NCBI GenBank assembly: GCA_017381365.1
Contig: JAFOCI010000026.1
Location: forward strand, 1-43,895
Direction: 5' to 3'
Source: Treponema sp.
Lineage (GTDB): Bacteria; Spirochaetota; Spirochaetia; Treponematales; Treponemataceae
Length of the DNA stretch: 43,895 nt
The position numbers and the translations under genes were made by a program. The notes under the pieces were generated by a model, which saw only the letters and a list, made by a program, of their open reading frames with translations, searched no databases and was not told where the DNA came from. This document shows positions 9,085 through 17,585 of the stretch, in pieces (position 1 is the first letter of the stretch; every line of letters begins with the position of its first letter).

Positions 9085-10248
9085 TTATATATAATAAGTC
9101 TGAATGGGAGGAAATCCGTTGAAAGCAACAGATGCATAAGTAGTAGTGTATGCACCTGTAGAAAGCCAGTACATTCTATCACCCTGTTTAAGGGTTACTG
9201 GAAGTTTATATTTTGTCGTTTCGTACATAACATCCATGCTGTCGCATGTAGGACCTGCAATAATAACTTCGCCTTCTTTATCACCGTCCTTTGTTGTTAT
9301 TACCGGGTATTTGATGCATTCGTCTATTGTTTCAATAAGTCCATTGAATTTTCCTGCATCAATGTAAACCCAGCGAGTTAAAGCAGTATTGTTTTTTCTT
9401 GAAGCAAGTATTACTTCGCTAGTAAGAATTCCGCTGTCGCCAACCAGAGAACGGCCTGGTTCCAAAATAATCTCTGGCAGGTCATCACCAAAATCTTCTG
9501 TAAGAAAACGGGTAATTTCGCTGGCATAAACAGAAAGTTCATTTGTTGGATCGATATAAGTTGCCGGGAATCCGCCCCCCATATCAATCATTTGAAGTTT
9601 TATATTTTCTTCTTCTTCAAGTGAATTGAAAAGGTATTTAACTTTTGCGATGGCATCGTTCCAGGCTCCAATATCTCTTTGCTGGCTTCCTACATGAAAC
9701 GATACTCCATAAGGAATAAGACCTTGTTCTTTAGCCTGAACTAAAAGATTGTATGCCATATCAGGATGACAGCCAAATTTTCGACTTAATGGCCAGTCTG
9801 CAGTGTCTGAATTTTCAACAAGGATACGCACATACACTTTTGAGCCTGGTGCATTTTCTGCAATATTTTTAAGGTCATCTTTGCTGTCTGTGGCAAAAAT
9901 GCGGACGCCTTTTTCATAAAAGTATTTAATGTCTGAAGATTTTTTGATTGTATTTCCATATGAAAATCTGGAAGGATCATTCACAAATTTAGATATCATA
10001 TCAAGTTCGTATCTGCTGGCAATATCAAAATTAGAACCCATTTCTGCAAGCATTTGCAAAACAGGTTCTCCTGGATTTGCTTTTATTGCGTAAAAAATTT
10101 TCGCATAAGGAAAAGAATCTTTAAGAGTCAGAAAATTCCTTTTAATGGTATTAAGATTTACAACGATGTTTGGTGTTGGTAAATCTTTTGAAAAATCTAA
10201 AAAACGCGACCAGTCTGAGTCGCTTACATAATCTTTACGATTGTACAT
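9085..10248 (-). CDS. PLP-dependent ornithine/lysine decarboxylase (fold type III)
   Basis: A eukaryote-type (alanine racemase-fold) decarboxylase making putrescine or cadaverine. The PLP lysine is K56 in YAIKANPGEP. The phosphate-binding motif GGGFPA is at 224-229, EPGRSLVG at 263-270, and the catalytic cysteine is C335 in GPTCDSMD, typical of ornithine or lysine/ornithine decarboxylases rather than of diaminopimelate decarboxylase. The length of 387 fits the short bacterial LODC type. A Shine-Dalgarno GAAGGT precedes the ATG. Substrate choice cannot be read from sequence alone. No other polyamine gene is in the window. Confidence 0.85.
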   Translation of the reverse strand: MYNRKDYVSDSDWSRFLDFSKDLPTPNIVVNLNTIKRNFLTLKDSFPYAKIFYAIKANPGEPVLQMLAEMGSNFDIASRYELDMISKFVNDPSRFSYGNTIKKSSDIKYFYEKGVRIFATDSKDDLKNIAENAPGSKVYVRILVENSDTADWPLSRKFGCHPDMAYNLLVQAKEQGLIPYGVSFHVGSQQRDIGAWNDAIAKVKYLFNSLEEEENIKLQMIDMGGGFPATYIDPTNELSVYASEITRFLTEDFGDDLPEIILEPGRSLVGDSGILTSEVILASRKNNTALTRWVYIDAGKFNGLIETIDECIKYPVITTKDGDKEGEVIIAGPTCDSMDVMYETTKYKLPVTLKQGDRMYWLSTGAYTTTYASVAFNGFPPIQTYYI

Positions 10249-10384
10249 AATTTTGTACCTTCATAAATTAAAATAAAACTCGCCGATTTTCAGAGAACCC
10301 AGTTTTTTCAACGATAAAACGAATAATAATGAATTAAATGTACAAACGGAATAAGTTTTAGAATAATTTATAATTTTTTTATGC

Positions 10385-10413
10385 TTGAAAATCTACAAAA
10401 ACATATTCATAAT
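10385..10413 (+). promoter_or_regulatory. rsgA promoter, leaderless arrangement
   Basis: -35 TTGAAA (10385-10390), a 17-nt spacer, then -10 CATAAT (10408-10413). The start codon follows after only 8 nt, and no Shine-Dalgarno is present, so transcription probably begins at or next to the ATG. Confidence 0.65.
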
Positions 10414-10421
10414 AGAACAGT

Positions 10422-11381
10422 ATGAATGGTACTGTTCTTGCGGGAACTAATAATGTTTTTGAAATTGAATGTGACGATGGTGTTATCCGTAACTGCTCAA
10501 TTAAGGGTAAAGTTTTAAAGTCGGATAAGGAATATTATAATCCTCTCGCTCCCGGCGATGTTGTTGAAATTGAAGTTGATGAGATGTCCGATGAAAAAGG
10601 GCAGATTCTTAGTCTTGTTCCAAGAAAGAATGAATTTGTTCGCTGGAATGTAAAAGGGCGTTGTCCTCAGCTTTTGGCGGCGAATGTTGATTATATGATT
10701 CTAGTTACAACTCCTGATGAGCCTCCGTTCAGACCGCGTTTTATTGACCGTGAACTTGCACAGGCAGAAATGCTGGGGCTTACTCCAGTAGTTGTATGCA
10801 ATAAATACGATTTGATTTCAAAAAAGCCGGAAGTTGAAGAACAGCTTAGAATCTGGGAAGACTTAGGCTACAAGGTTATGCGCATTTCTGCAAAAACAGG
10901 CGAAGGTATTTCTGAATTCATGGATCTGCTTAGGGATAAACTGAGTGCCTTTGTAGGTCAGTCTGGAGTTGGAAAATCAAGTCTTGTAAACGTTCTTGAT
11001 GATACATGTGTTCTAAAAACCGGCAGCCTTTCAAAAAAATATGGACGGGGAAGTCATACTACAACGAAAGGAACTCTTAACCGTCTTCAGTTGAATACTG
11101 CATATACAGGCGGAATTCACGGCGAAATTGCTTCTATTATTGATACGCCAGGTATACGCCGGTTCATGCTTCATGGAATAGAGGCAGAAGACCTTCACCT
11201 GTATTTCCGGGAATTCAAGCCATTTGTTGGAAAATGTAAATTTGGTATGAACTGTACCCATACCAGTGAGCCGGACTGTGCCATAAAGCAGGCCGTTGAA
11301 TCTGGTGAAATTTCTCAGAAACGTTATGAAAGCTGGATTAGAATCAGAGACCAGATAAAAACTGGCAGCTGGGATGACTAG
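10422..11381 (+). CDS. rsgA: Ribosome small subunit-dependent GTPase A
   Basis: A circularly permuted GTPase that matures and checks the 30S subunit. The permuted motif order is visible: G4 NKYD (127-130), G5 SAKTGEG (156-162), then G1 GQSGVGKS (179-186) and G3 DTPGI (241-245). An N-terminal OB-like domain precedes these, and a C-terminal zinc site uses C272, C278, H280 and C286. The 319-residue length is normal. The ATG lies 8 nt after a good -10 box with no Shine-Dalgarno, suggesting a leaderless mRNA. mutS2 starts 2 bp after its stop, so the two form an operon. Confidence 0.95.
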   Translation: MNGTVLAGTNNVFEIECDDGVIRNCSIKGKVLKSDKEYYNPLAPGDVVEIEVDEMSDEKGQILSLVPRKNEFVRWNVKGRCPQLLAANVDYMILVTTPDEPPFRPRFIDRELAQAEMLGLTPVVVCNKYDLISKKPEVEEQLRIWEDLGYKVMRISAKTGEGISEFMDLLRDKLSAFVGQSGVGKSSLVNVLDDTCVLKTGSLSKKYGRGSHTTTKGTLNRLQLNTAYTGGIHGEIASIIDTPGIRRFMLHGIEAEDLHLYFREFKPFVGKCKFGMNCTHTSEPDCAIKQAVESGEISQKRYESWIRIRDQIKTGSWDD

Positions 11382-11383
11382 AA

Positions 11384-13903
11384 GTGGACAAGAAAACTCT
11401 TACTGAACTTGATTATTACCGCATTCGTGATGTAATTGCGGGCTTTTGTGTTGCCGAAGAATCTCGCTTTATCATGGGACGGCTTGAACCTTTTGCTGAT
11501 AAAGAAGAAATAGAAGAGCGGAAAAATCTTAGCCGCGAATGGTTAAAGTATCTTAATACAACCCGTTCACCAGCTTTGTCTGGCTGGAACCCTGTTTACA
11601 ACATTTTTAAGGCAGTTTCTGTGGAAGGAGCTGGTATTTCCCTTGAACAGACAAAAGATTTGGGCAGTTACTGCAATTCTGTTTATAAAGTACGTTCTGC
11701 GATTGAATCTGCGGAAGGTGATTTGGGATTAAAAAATCTTTCTTCTCTGGTAAAGGAGCTTCCTGATTTGGGAGCCGTAGGAGCTGCAATTTTCCGTGTT
11801 ATATCTCCTGATGGAGAAATGAGGGATTTGCCCCAGATTCAGGCAATCAGGGCGAAAATAGCTTCTTTGAATGCGAAAATTAAAGGCATAATGCAAAGTT
11901 TTACCAGCAATTCAAAATATGCTGACGTTCTTGAATCTACTGTGCCGGTTTTGCGGGGCGGTCGTCAGGTGCTTGCCGTAAAATCAAACAGACGAAGCAG
12001 TGTGCCTGGAATCATTCATGAAATGAGTCAGACAGGTCAGACTGTGTATATTGAACCAGATGATGCTGTTCAATGTTCCAATGAACTTGTAGAAGCAGAA
12101 TTTGAGCTTGCTGCAGAAATCAGAAAGATTCTGATTGAACTGGCCGGTAAAATTCGCCCTTATGCAGAAGATTTAAAGGCTTCTCTTAAAATAATGGAAA
12201 AGCTTGATATAACAAGAGCCGCCGCCGCATGGGGCAAAGGCGTAAACGGTGTATTTGCAGAAAAATGTGAACATGAATCAGAAAATCTTCCGTTGTGGCT
12301 ACTGCAAGCCCGGCATCCGCTGCTTGGTGAAAAAGCTGTTCCGATTGACGTGCGATTTCTAGATGGAAAGTGCATCCTTATAATCACCGGTCCAAATACT
12401 GGCGGAAAAACCGTAACATTGAAGACAATCGCACTTTTTGCAATGCTGAATCAAAGTGGTTTTCCTGTGCCTGCTGCGGAAGGAACAAGACTTCCTGTGT
12501 TCAGTGGGGTTTTTGCAGATATTGGCGATGAACAGAGCATGGACGAAAGTCTTTCTACGTTCAGCGGGCATATGAAGAATATTGCCAGGGCAGTCCGATA
12601 TGTGAACGAAAATTCTCTTGTTCTTCTTGATGAACTTGGAAGTGGAACAGACCCTCAGGAAGGTGCTGCAATCTCTATGGCAGTTCTGGACAGACTTATT
12701 GAAAAGAAAGCATTTGTTCTTATTACGACTCATCAAGGTGTAATAAAGAATTACGGATATACTCACAAGGAATGTGTAAATGCCAGCGTTGAATTCAACT
12801 CTGATACGTTAAGTCCAACTTACAGACTTTTAATGGGAGTTCCAGGCGAAAGCCACGCTCTTGATATTGCAAAAAAATCAGGTCTGCCTGGTGATATTGT
12901 AAAGAAAGCCAGGGAGTATATTGTTTCTGAAAAAACAGATGTTTCTGCACTTATCAAAGGGCTTACAAAAAAGCACGCAGAAATTGATGAGCTTACCCAG
13001 GATTTTGAAAAACGGCAGAATGAGCTGGAAGATAAGGTTTTCCGCAATGAAGAAAAGGCTCTTGATTTACGAAAAAAAGAACTGGAGCTGAAGGCTGGTA
13101 TTCAGCGGGAAAGTCAGGCATTCCTTGAAGAAAGCCGCAGAAAACTTGAAAATCTTGTGCGCATCATAAAAGAAGGTGAACTTAACCGTGAAAAAACTGT
13201 TGGCGTAAAGAATTTTATTTCAGAGCTTACAAAGGATGTGGAAGAACGGGAAAAGCAGCTTGCAAAGGAAGAGGAAGAACTTGCGGCTCAGATGGAAGCT
13301 CTTGCAAAAAAAGCAAAGATTCGAGTAAGCCACAAAGCTACAAAGAAGAAAACAAAGCTTAAAGATGCTCTTAAAAATGCAGAAAGCATTGCCAGTGAAA
13401 ATTCAAATGTTGTTGTAAAAGACGGCAAAAAAGAAGTGACTCTTGAAGTTCTGGAATTTGCCGTTGGTGCCAGCGTTCAGGCAGGAAAGGGAAAGCAGGA
13501 AGGTGTTATTGTTGCCAGCCGAGGAAAGGCTCAGTGGGATGTTCAGTTTGGTTCTGTCCGAATGACAATGAAGCAGAAGGATTTGAATTTGATTTCGTCG
13601 CCAAAAATGCGTACTCCTACCTATACACTGGATCTGGCCGGCGACAGCAAGGATTCAAAACCTGTGTTTGAACTGCGTCTTCTTGGAATGCACGCAGAGG
13701 ATGCAATCCGCGCTCTTGAACGCCAGATAGACTTGTGTACTTTGAACAATTTAAAGAATTTCAGTGTAATTCACGGTAACGGCAACGGTGTTCTTCGTCA
13801 AAGCGTTCAGGATTATCTTTCTAACTGCCCCACAGTTCTGGATTTTCGTTTTGCTGCCCCTGAAAATGGCGGATTTGGAAAAACGGAAGTTGTGTTGAGG
13901 TAA
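11384..13903 (+). CDS. mutS2: MutS2 family ATPase/endonuclease with Smr domain
   Basis: A MutS-like ATPase lacking the mismatch-recognition domain. In other bacteria MutS2 limits recombination or acts on collided ribosomes. Walker A GPNTGGKT begins at about residue 336 and Walker B LVLLDELGSGTDP lies near 412-424. A long coiled coil runs over roughly 520-660 and a C-terminal Smr domain over about 760-839, with LRLLGMHAEDA and HGNGNGVLR in place of the usual DLRG and HGKGTG. At 839 residues it is slightly longer than usual. It starts with GTG 2 bp after rsgA. It probably ends a two-gene operon; yjdF downstream has its own promoter. Confidence 0.93.
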   Translation: MDKKTLTELDYYRIRDVIAGFCVAEESRFIMGRLEPFADKEEIEERKNLSREWLKYLNTTRSPALSGWNPVYNIFKAVSVEGAGISLEQTKDLGSYCNSVYKVRSAIESAEGDLGLKNLSSLVKELPDLGAVGAAIFRVISPDGEMRDLPQIQAIRAKIASLNAKIKGIMQSFTSNSKYADVLESTVPVLRGGRQVLAVKSNRRSSVPGIIHEMSQTGQTVYIEPDDAVQCSNELVEAEFELAAEIRKILIELAGKIRPYAEDLKASLKIMEKLDITRAAAAWGKGVNGVFAEKCEHESENLPLWLLQARHPLLGEKAVPIDVRFLDGKCILIITGPNTGGKTVTLKTIALFAMLNQSGFPVPAAEGTRLPVFSGVFADIGDEQSMDESLSTFSGHMKNIARAVRYVNENSLVLLDELGSGTDPQEGAAISMAVLDRLIEKKAFVLITTHQGVIKNYGYTHKECVNASVEFNSDTLSPTYRLLMGVPGESHALDIAKKSGLPGDIVKKAREYIVSEKTDVSALIKGLTKKHAEIDELTQDFEKRQNELEDKVFRNEEKALDLRKKELELKAGIQRESQAFLEESRRKLENLVRIIKEGELNREKTVGVKNFISELTKDVEEREKQLAKEEEELAAQMEALAKKAKIRVSHKATKKKTKLKDALKNAESIASENSNVVVKDGKKEVTLEVLEFAVGASVQAGKGKQEGVIVASRGKAQWDVQFGSVRMTMKQKDLNLISSPKMRTPTYTLDLAGDSKDSKPVFELRLLGMHAEDAIRALERQIDLCTLNNLKNFSVIHGNGNGVLRQSVQDYLSNCPTVLDFRFAAPENGGFGKTEVVLR

Positions 13904-13961
13904 AGGATTATCTGCAGAGTAATACAGCTGTTGGCTGCGTTTCTTTTGCGGTTCAAACGCA

Positions 13962-13991
13962 TTTACTAAATTTCCACATTTATTATATAAT
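13962..13991 (+). promoter_or_regulatory. Promoter of the yjdF leader
   Basis: A perfect -10 TATAAT at 13986-13991 with a weak -35 TTTACT at 13962-13967 (18-nt spacer). The predicted start near 13998 gives a 5' leader of about 130 nt, which holds the riboswitch candidate. Confidence 0.5.
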
Positions 13992-14011
13992 GCACTTGAG
14001 TAAAACGAAAA

Positions 14012-14128
14012 CACGAGCCGGTGATGGTAGTCCGGCTGGCATGTTGAGCAGAATGTGCCCAGTAACCTTCAAATCTTTTTTTGATGTCCAGTTTTGCCAA
14101 TGGGATTATTATGCCCAAATGGGAAAAC
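14012..14128 (+). ncRNA. Candidate yjdF riboswitch (azaaromatic-sensing class)
   Basis: The leader directly before a YjdF-family gene folds into compact stems. AGCCGG (14016-14021) pairs with CCGGCT (14032-14037) around a GTGATGG-containing loop; CTGGCAT (from 14035) can pair with ATGTGCCCAG (ending near 14062); and GTGCCCAGTAACC looks like a conserved riboswitch core. Near the gene, CCCA (14114-14117) can pair either with TGGG (14101-14104) or with TGGG (14120-14123), and the second pairing covers the weak ribosome-binding site GGGA. That is the form expected of a translational switch. The class is inferred from gene context and my memory of the motif; a covariance search was not run. Confidence 0.62.
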
Positions 14129-14129
14129 T

Positions 14130-14474
14130 ATGGACGATTTTTCTAGCACAACAATTTATTTTGACGGACAGTTCTGGTGCGCTTTTATTCAGAAGCGCAT
14201 AAATGGAAAACTGTATGCTGGCCGTTATGTTTTTGGTTCTGAACCTGCAAATCCCCGTATATTAGACTGGATGCTTCATCAGTTTCTGGATGTTCCGTTG
14301 TATGAAACGGAAGAAATACAAAAGATAAGAGTGAAGGATTTTGTGAAAAAAAATTCTGGAATCCCAAAGGCCCTTGAAAAATACAAGGTGGCGCAAAAAG
14401 AATTTCTGGAAAAGAAAAAAGCAGAAAAGCGGAAAGAAAATCGCTGCAAGGGGAAGGTGCGGCAGCGGAACTGA
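14130..14474 (+). CDS. yjdF: YjdF family protein (DUF2992)
   Basis: A 114-residue YjdF-family protein. The signature TIYFDGQFWCAF lies near residues 7-18, followed by YAGRYVFGSEPANPRILDWML, which fits the family. The C-terminal third is highly basic and helical (KKKAEKRKE). The true start is the ATG at 14130, because the family begins a few residues before the TxYFDGQFW motif and the upstream bases belong to the structured leader. In Firmicutes this gene is typically controlled by the yjdF riboswitch; its role is thought to involve responses to toxic azaaromatic compounds, but the enzyme activity is unknown. It stands alone between mutS2 and ilvD. Confidence 0.8.
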   Translation: MDDFSSTTIYFDGQFWCAFIQKRINGKLYAGRYVFGSEPANPRILDWMLHQFLDVPLYETEEIQKIRVKDFVKKNSGIPKALEKYKVAQKEFLEKKKAEKRKENRCKGKVRQRN

Positions 14475-14526
14475 ACTGGGGTTTGCGGGTAACACGGTTA
14501 CGGGTGGGAGGAACTGGGCTGGGGTA

Positions 14527-14633
14527 TGGAAGGGCGCCGAAGGCGTTGTCTGCGCAGGCGGAATCGCTGAGCAGACAATGAGCGTAGCGGAACCCTGGAA
14601 CACCCGTTGCAAATAAAATTCGCCCCCAAAGAA
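14527..14633 (+). repeat. Dispersed GC-rich structured repeat, copy A
   Basis: This segment is richer in GC than its surroundings and matches 18361-18457 on the opposite strand. Both begin TGGAAGGG followed by a small GC hairpin and end CCCTGGAA-3 nt-CCGTTGC followed by a similar AT-rich then CGCCC tail; the middles differ. In this copy the centre holds a hairpin with TTGTCTGC and GCAGACAA arms. It lies in the 259-bp gap between yjdF and ilvD, co-oriented with both. Confidence 0.55.
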
Positions 14634-14640
14634 ATCAACA

Positions 14641-14669
14641 TTGAATTTTCTTTTATACGAGAGTATATT
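14641..14669 (+). promoter_or_regulatory. ilvD promoter
   Basis: -35 TTGAAT (14641-14646), exactly 17 nt, -10 TATATT (14664-14669). The expected start near 14676 gives a leader of about 58 nt. Confidence 0.65.
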
Positions 14670-14690
14670 TTAATTAGAAAAAAATCATCT

Positions 14691-14712
14691 GCTGGAAAGT
14701 CCGGCGTTTTTT
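14691..14712 (+). terminator. Short terminator-like hairpin in the ilvD leader
   Basis: GCTGGA (14691-14696) and TCCGGC (14700-14705) form a 6-bp stem with one G-T pair around AAG, followed by G and six Ts (14707-14712). It sits between the promoter and the ilvD start, so it may attenuate transcription. The stem is short and no leader peptide is visible. Confidence 0.4.
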
Positions 14713-14733
14713 AATAAAATTTGAGGTATTTTT

Positions 14734-16431
14734 ATGGCTTGTACAAAAAAATCTGACAACGCTTGTAAGGGCACTGCACGTGCGCCACATCGTTCACTTT
14801 ATTACGCATCAGGTTATACTGATGAAGAATTGAATCAGCCAATGGTTGGTATTATCTGTGCAAAAAACGAACTTATTCCAGGTCACATTGAGCTTGACCG
14901 CATTGCTGAAGCTGTAAAGGCTGGCGTTCGCATGGCCGGCGGTACTCCAATTGAATTCCCTGCTATCGGCGTTTGTGATGGTATTGCCATGGGCCACGAA
15001 GGTATGAAATATTCCCTCGTAACTCGCGAGCTTATTGCTGATAGCGTTGAATGTGTTGCAAAGGCTCATCAGTTTGACGCTCTTGTTATGATTCCTAACT
15101 GTGATAAAATCGTTCCTGGTATGCTTATGGCTGCTGCCCGCCTTGATTTGCCAACTGTTTTTGTATCGGGCGGTCCAATGATGCCAGGTCACCTTGCAGG
15201 TAACGATCCTTCAAATCCATATTCTGGAAAAAATCTTTCTTTGACTGATATGTTCGAAGCTGTTGGTGGTCTTGCTGTTGGTAAGGTTACAGAAGCTCAG
15301 CTTAAGGAAATGGAACACCGTGCCTGCCCTGGCTGTGGTGCCTGCTCTGGTATGTTCACTGCTAACTCAATGAACTGTCTTACAGAAGTTCTGGGTCTTG
15401 GTCTTCCTGGTAACGGAACTATTCCTGCAGTAACTGGTGAACGCATTGCTTTGGCTAAGCACGCTGGTATGGCTGTAATGAATCTTTACAAGAAGGGAAT
15501 CACTGCACGCCAGATGATGACTGCAGAAAACTTCAGGAACGGTCTTGCTGCTGACATGGCTCTTGGCTGTTCAAGTAACACAATGCTTCACCTTCCTGCT
15601 ATTGCCCACGAAGCTGGAGTTGAGATTGACCTTCATGAAGTAAACGAAATTTCTAACAGGACTCCAAACCTTTGTCATCTGGCTCCTGCTGGTCACACTT
15701 TTATGTGCGAGCTTGACGATGCCGGTGGTGTTCAGGCTGTTCTTGCAGAACTTGCAAAGAAAAATCTTATCAATACAAGCCTTATTACTGCTACTGGTAA
15801 AACTATTGCAGAAAACATCGCTGGTGTTAAGAACCGCAATCCAGAAATTTTGCGTCCAATCGAAAATCCATTCAGTGACAACGGCGGTATCGCAATCCTT
15901 TTCGGAAACCTTGCTCCAGACGGAACTGTTGTAAAACGTTCTGCCTGTGCAAAAGAGCTTATGCTCCACACTGGTCCAGCCCGGGTATTCAACGATGAAT
16001 CAGAAGCAATGGAAGCTGTTCAGAAGGCTCAGATTAAGGCCGGCGACGTTGTTGTTATCCGTTACGAAGGTCCAAAGGGTGGTCCTGGTATGCGGGAAAT
16101 GCTTGCTGTAACTGCCGCTCTTGCAGGCCAGGGACTTGATAAGCAGGTAGCCTTGATTACTGACGGCCGCTTTAGTGGTGCTACTCGCGGTGCTTCCCTT
16201 GGTCACTGTTCACCGGAAGCTGCTGTTGGCGGTCCAATTGCCCTCGTAGAAGAAGGCGACATGATTACCCTTGATATCAACAACTACAAGATTCATCTTG
16301 ATGTTAGTGATGAAGAACTCAGCAAGCGCAAGGCAAAATGGGTTGCTCCAGAACCTAAGGTTAAGACTGGATATCTGGCTCGTTATGCTAAACTGGTAAG
16401 TTCTGCAGACAAAGGTGCAATTCTTCAGTAG
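14734..16431 (+). CDS. ilvD: Dihydroxy-acid dehydratase
   Basis: Dehydrates dihydroxy-acids to 2-keto acids in valine, isoleucine and leucine synthesis, using an Fe-S cluster. Conserved cysteines are seen at C123 ([12 protein letters not shown]) and at C198/C201/C204 ([18 protein letters not shown]). The C-terminal motif [15 protein letters not shown] is present. The length of 565 is standard. GAGGT precedes the ATG. The gene has its own promoter and a terminator-like leader hairpin. No other ilv or leu gene is nearby. A terminal-inverted-repeat element follows its stop. Confidence 0.96.
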   Translation: MACTKKSDNACKGTARAPHRSLYYASGYTDEELNQPMVGIICAKNELIPGHIELDRIAEAVKAGVRMAGGTPIEFPAIGVCDGIAMGHEGMKYSLVTRELIADSVECVAKAHQFDALVMIPNCDKIVPGMLMAAARLDLPTVFVSGGPMMPGHLAGNDPSNPYSGKNLSLTDMFEAVGGLAVGKVTEAQLKEMEHRACPGCGACSGMFTANSMNCLTEVLGLGLPGNGTIPAVTGERIALAKHAGMAVMNLYKKGITARQMMTAENFRNGLAADMALGCSSNTMLHLPAIAHEAGVEIDLHEVNEISNRTPNLCHLAPAGHTFMCELDDAGGVQAVLAELAKKNLINTSLITATGKTIAENIAGVKNRNPEILRPIENPFSDNGGIAILFGNLAPDGTVVKRSACAKELMLHTGPARVFNDESEAMEAVQKAQIKAGDVVVIRYEGPKGGPGMREMLAVTAALAGQGLDKQVALITDGRFSGATRGASLGHCSPEAAVGGPIALVEEGDMITLDINNYKIHLDVSDEELSKRKAKWVAPEPKVKTGYLARYAKLVSSADKGAILQ

Positions 16432-16489
16432 TAATAAAACTGGCTAAGCAAGAGGAACCTGCGCCCTTAAAAATAAAAATAATAATCAG

Positions 16490-16611
16490 GGGGCTGTCCA
16501 ATAAGTTTGCATTACGGTGGTTGAGTTTATCGAAACCACCACATTTAGTGTAGCAGTCATTTCGACGAGTGGTTCAATGAGCGCTACACTCATTACTTTT
16601 GGGACAGCCCC
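16490..16611. repeat. Terminal-inverted-repeat (MITE-like) element, copy 1
   Basis: A 122-bp element bounded by GGGGCTGTCC and GGACAGCCCC. The ends pair further inward with one or two mismatches (AATAAGT with ACTTTTG). Inside are two more hairpins: GGTGGTT/AACCACC and GTGTAGC/GCTACAC. It carries no ORF. It lies between the convergent ilvD and NlpC/P60 genes, and its right end runs directly into a T7 tract that supplies the TAA stop of the minus-strand gene. It is in the opposite orientation to copies 2 and 3. I see no clear target-site duplication. Confidence 0.8.
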
Positions 16612-16616
16612 TTTTT

Positions 16617-17549
16617 TTAGCGTTCTATGTTATTTGACCTTGCGGCTTTAAGAATTGGTTTTGTTTGAGGTAAAAATCTGCCAGATTTATAATACGTTCT
16701 TTTCCAATAAGGTTCATCAAGTGCACTTATAACAACGCCGGTTCTTGGTCCTGCGCTTGCCGCATTTACAAATATTTCACGTCCATGAAGACGACCAGAG
16801 CCTCTATATTTTCCTAAATAAATTCCAACATGTGTGATTTTTCCAAATGGATTTTCTTTAAAGAAAACAAGATCACCCGGCTCTCGGTCAGAGTCAGCGA
16901 TTAATTTTTCCGCTTTTTCCATGGCAGTATACATTTCATTGGCAGTTCTTGGCATTTTTCTGTGCAGACTGTTTTTTACTGCATACTGAACAAATCCACT
17001 GCAGTCAAATCCGCTTTCAGGAGAGGCACATCCTGATTTATAAGGAATTCCTCTTAATGAAAGACTGTATTCTACAAATTCTTTTCTTATTGCAATTGCT
17101 TTTTTAAAAGACTGATTATTTAAATTTGTTTTTGAATGTATAGAATTCTTATTGTCTTCTGCTTTTTGACGGGCAATATTTTTATTTGATGATAGATTTT
17201 TTTTAGAATCTTTTTTTTCCGATTTTTTTTCAGAATCTTTTCTTGCTGCTGAGTCGTCAAGTTCTGAGGCCAGTGCTTTTAAAAGTTTTCTTAATTCAGA
17301 ATTGTCTATTCCTGCATCAGTCAAAATTTTAGAAGATTTAATGAATTGTTCAAGTGTTTCTTCAAGACTATTTGACACGCCGCTTTTGACGGAGGAAAAA
17401 TTTACATCTCTATCAATGTTTTCAAATTCTTCCATTCGAGGCGCGTAATTCTTTGGAGCTTGTTTTGTCTGGGAAACGCAGAAGAAAATGGTTGTAAAAA
17501 ATATAAAAATAAATGCAATGATTTTTTTAAGAAACAAATTATTCAACAT
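16617..17549 (-). CDS. NlpC/P60 family cell-wall peptidase
   Basis: A secreted cysteine peptidase probably cutting D-Glu-diaminopimelate (or related) bonds in peptidoglycan peptides. A signal peptide covers residues 1-26 (core AFIFIFFTTIFFCVS). A low-complexity Lys/Ser/Asp region follows at 100-150, then the catalytic domain with C183 in GFDCSGFVQYA, DREPGDLVFF (221-230) and H240 in KITHVGIYLG. The third, polar catalytic residue is probably N262. The length of 310 is normal for an exported member. On the minus strand TGATATAAT (extended -10) stands 6 nt before the ATG with no Shine-Dalgarno, so the mRNA is probably leaderless. Substrate specificity is not shown. Confidence 0.85.
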   Translation of the reverse strand: MLNNLFLKKIIAFIFIFFTTIFFCVSQTKQAPKNYAPRMEEFENIDRDVNFSSVKSGVSNSLEETLEQFIKSSKILTDAGIDNSELRKLLKALASELDDSAARKDSEKKSEKKDSKKNLSSNKNIARQKAEDNKNSIHSKTNLNNQSFKKAIAIRKEFVEYSLSLRGIPYKSGCASPESGFDCSGFVQYAVKNSLHRKMPRTANEMYTAMEKAEKLIADSDREPGDLVFFKENPFGKITHVGIYLGKYRGSGRLHGREIFVNAASAGPRTGVVISALDEPYWKRTYYKSGRFLPQTKPILKAARSNNIER

Positions 17550-17555
17550 AACTAA

Positions 17556-17564
17556 ATTATATCA
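17556..17564 (-). promoter_or_regulatory. Extended -10 promoter of the NlpC/P60 gene
   Basis: Reads TGATATAAT on the minus strand: a perfect TATAAT with the TGn extension. The ATG follows after 6 nt. The -35 is poor, as is common with extended -10 promoters. Confidence 0.55.
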
Positions 17565-17585
17565 TAAAAAAATAAAAATAGAATT

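Noticed and set aside
10381..10425. 14-codon ORF overlapping the rsgA start, possible leader peptide
   Set aside because: It runs through the -35 and -10 boxes of the rsgA promoter, so it would not be transcribed from that promoter, and it has no Shine-Dalgarno.
14374..14616. Second ORF overlapping the end of yjdF
   Set aside because: It is out of frame with yjdF and its second half lies in the GC-rich repeat; its length reflects base composition.
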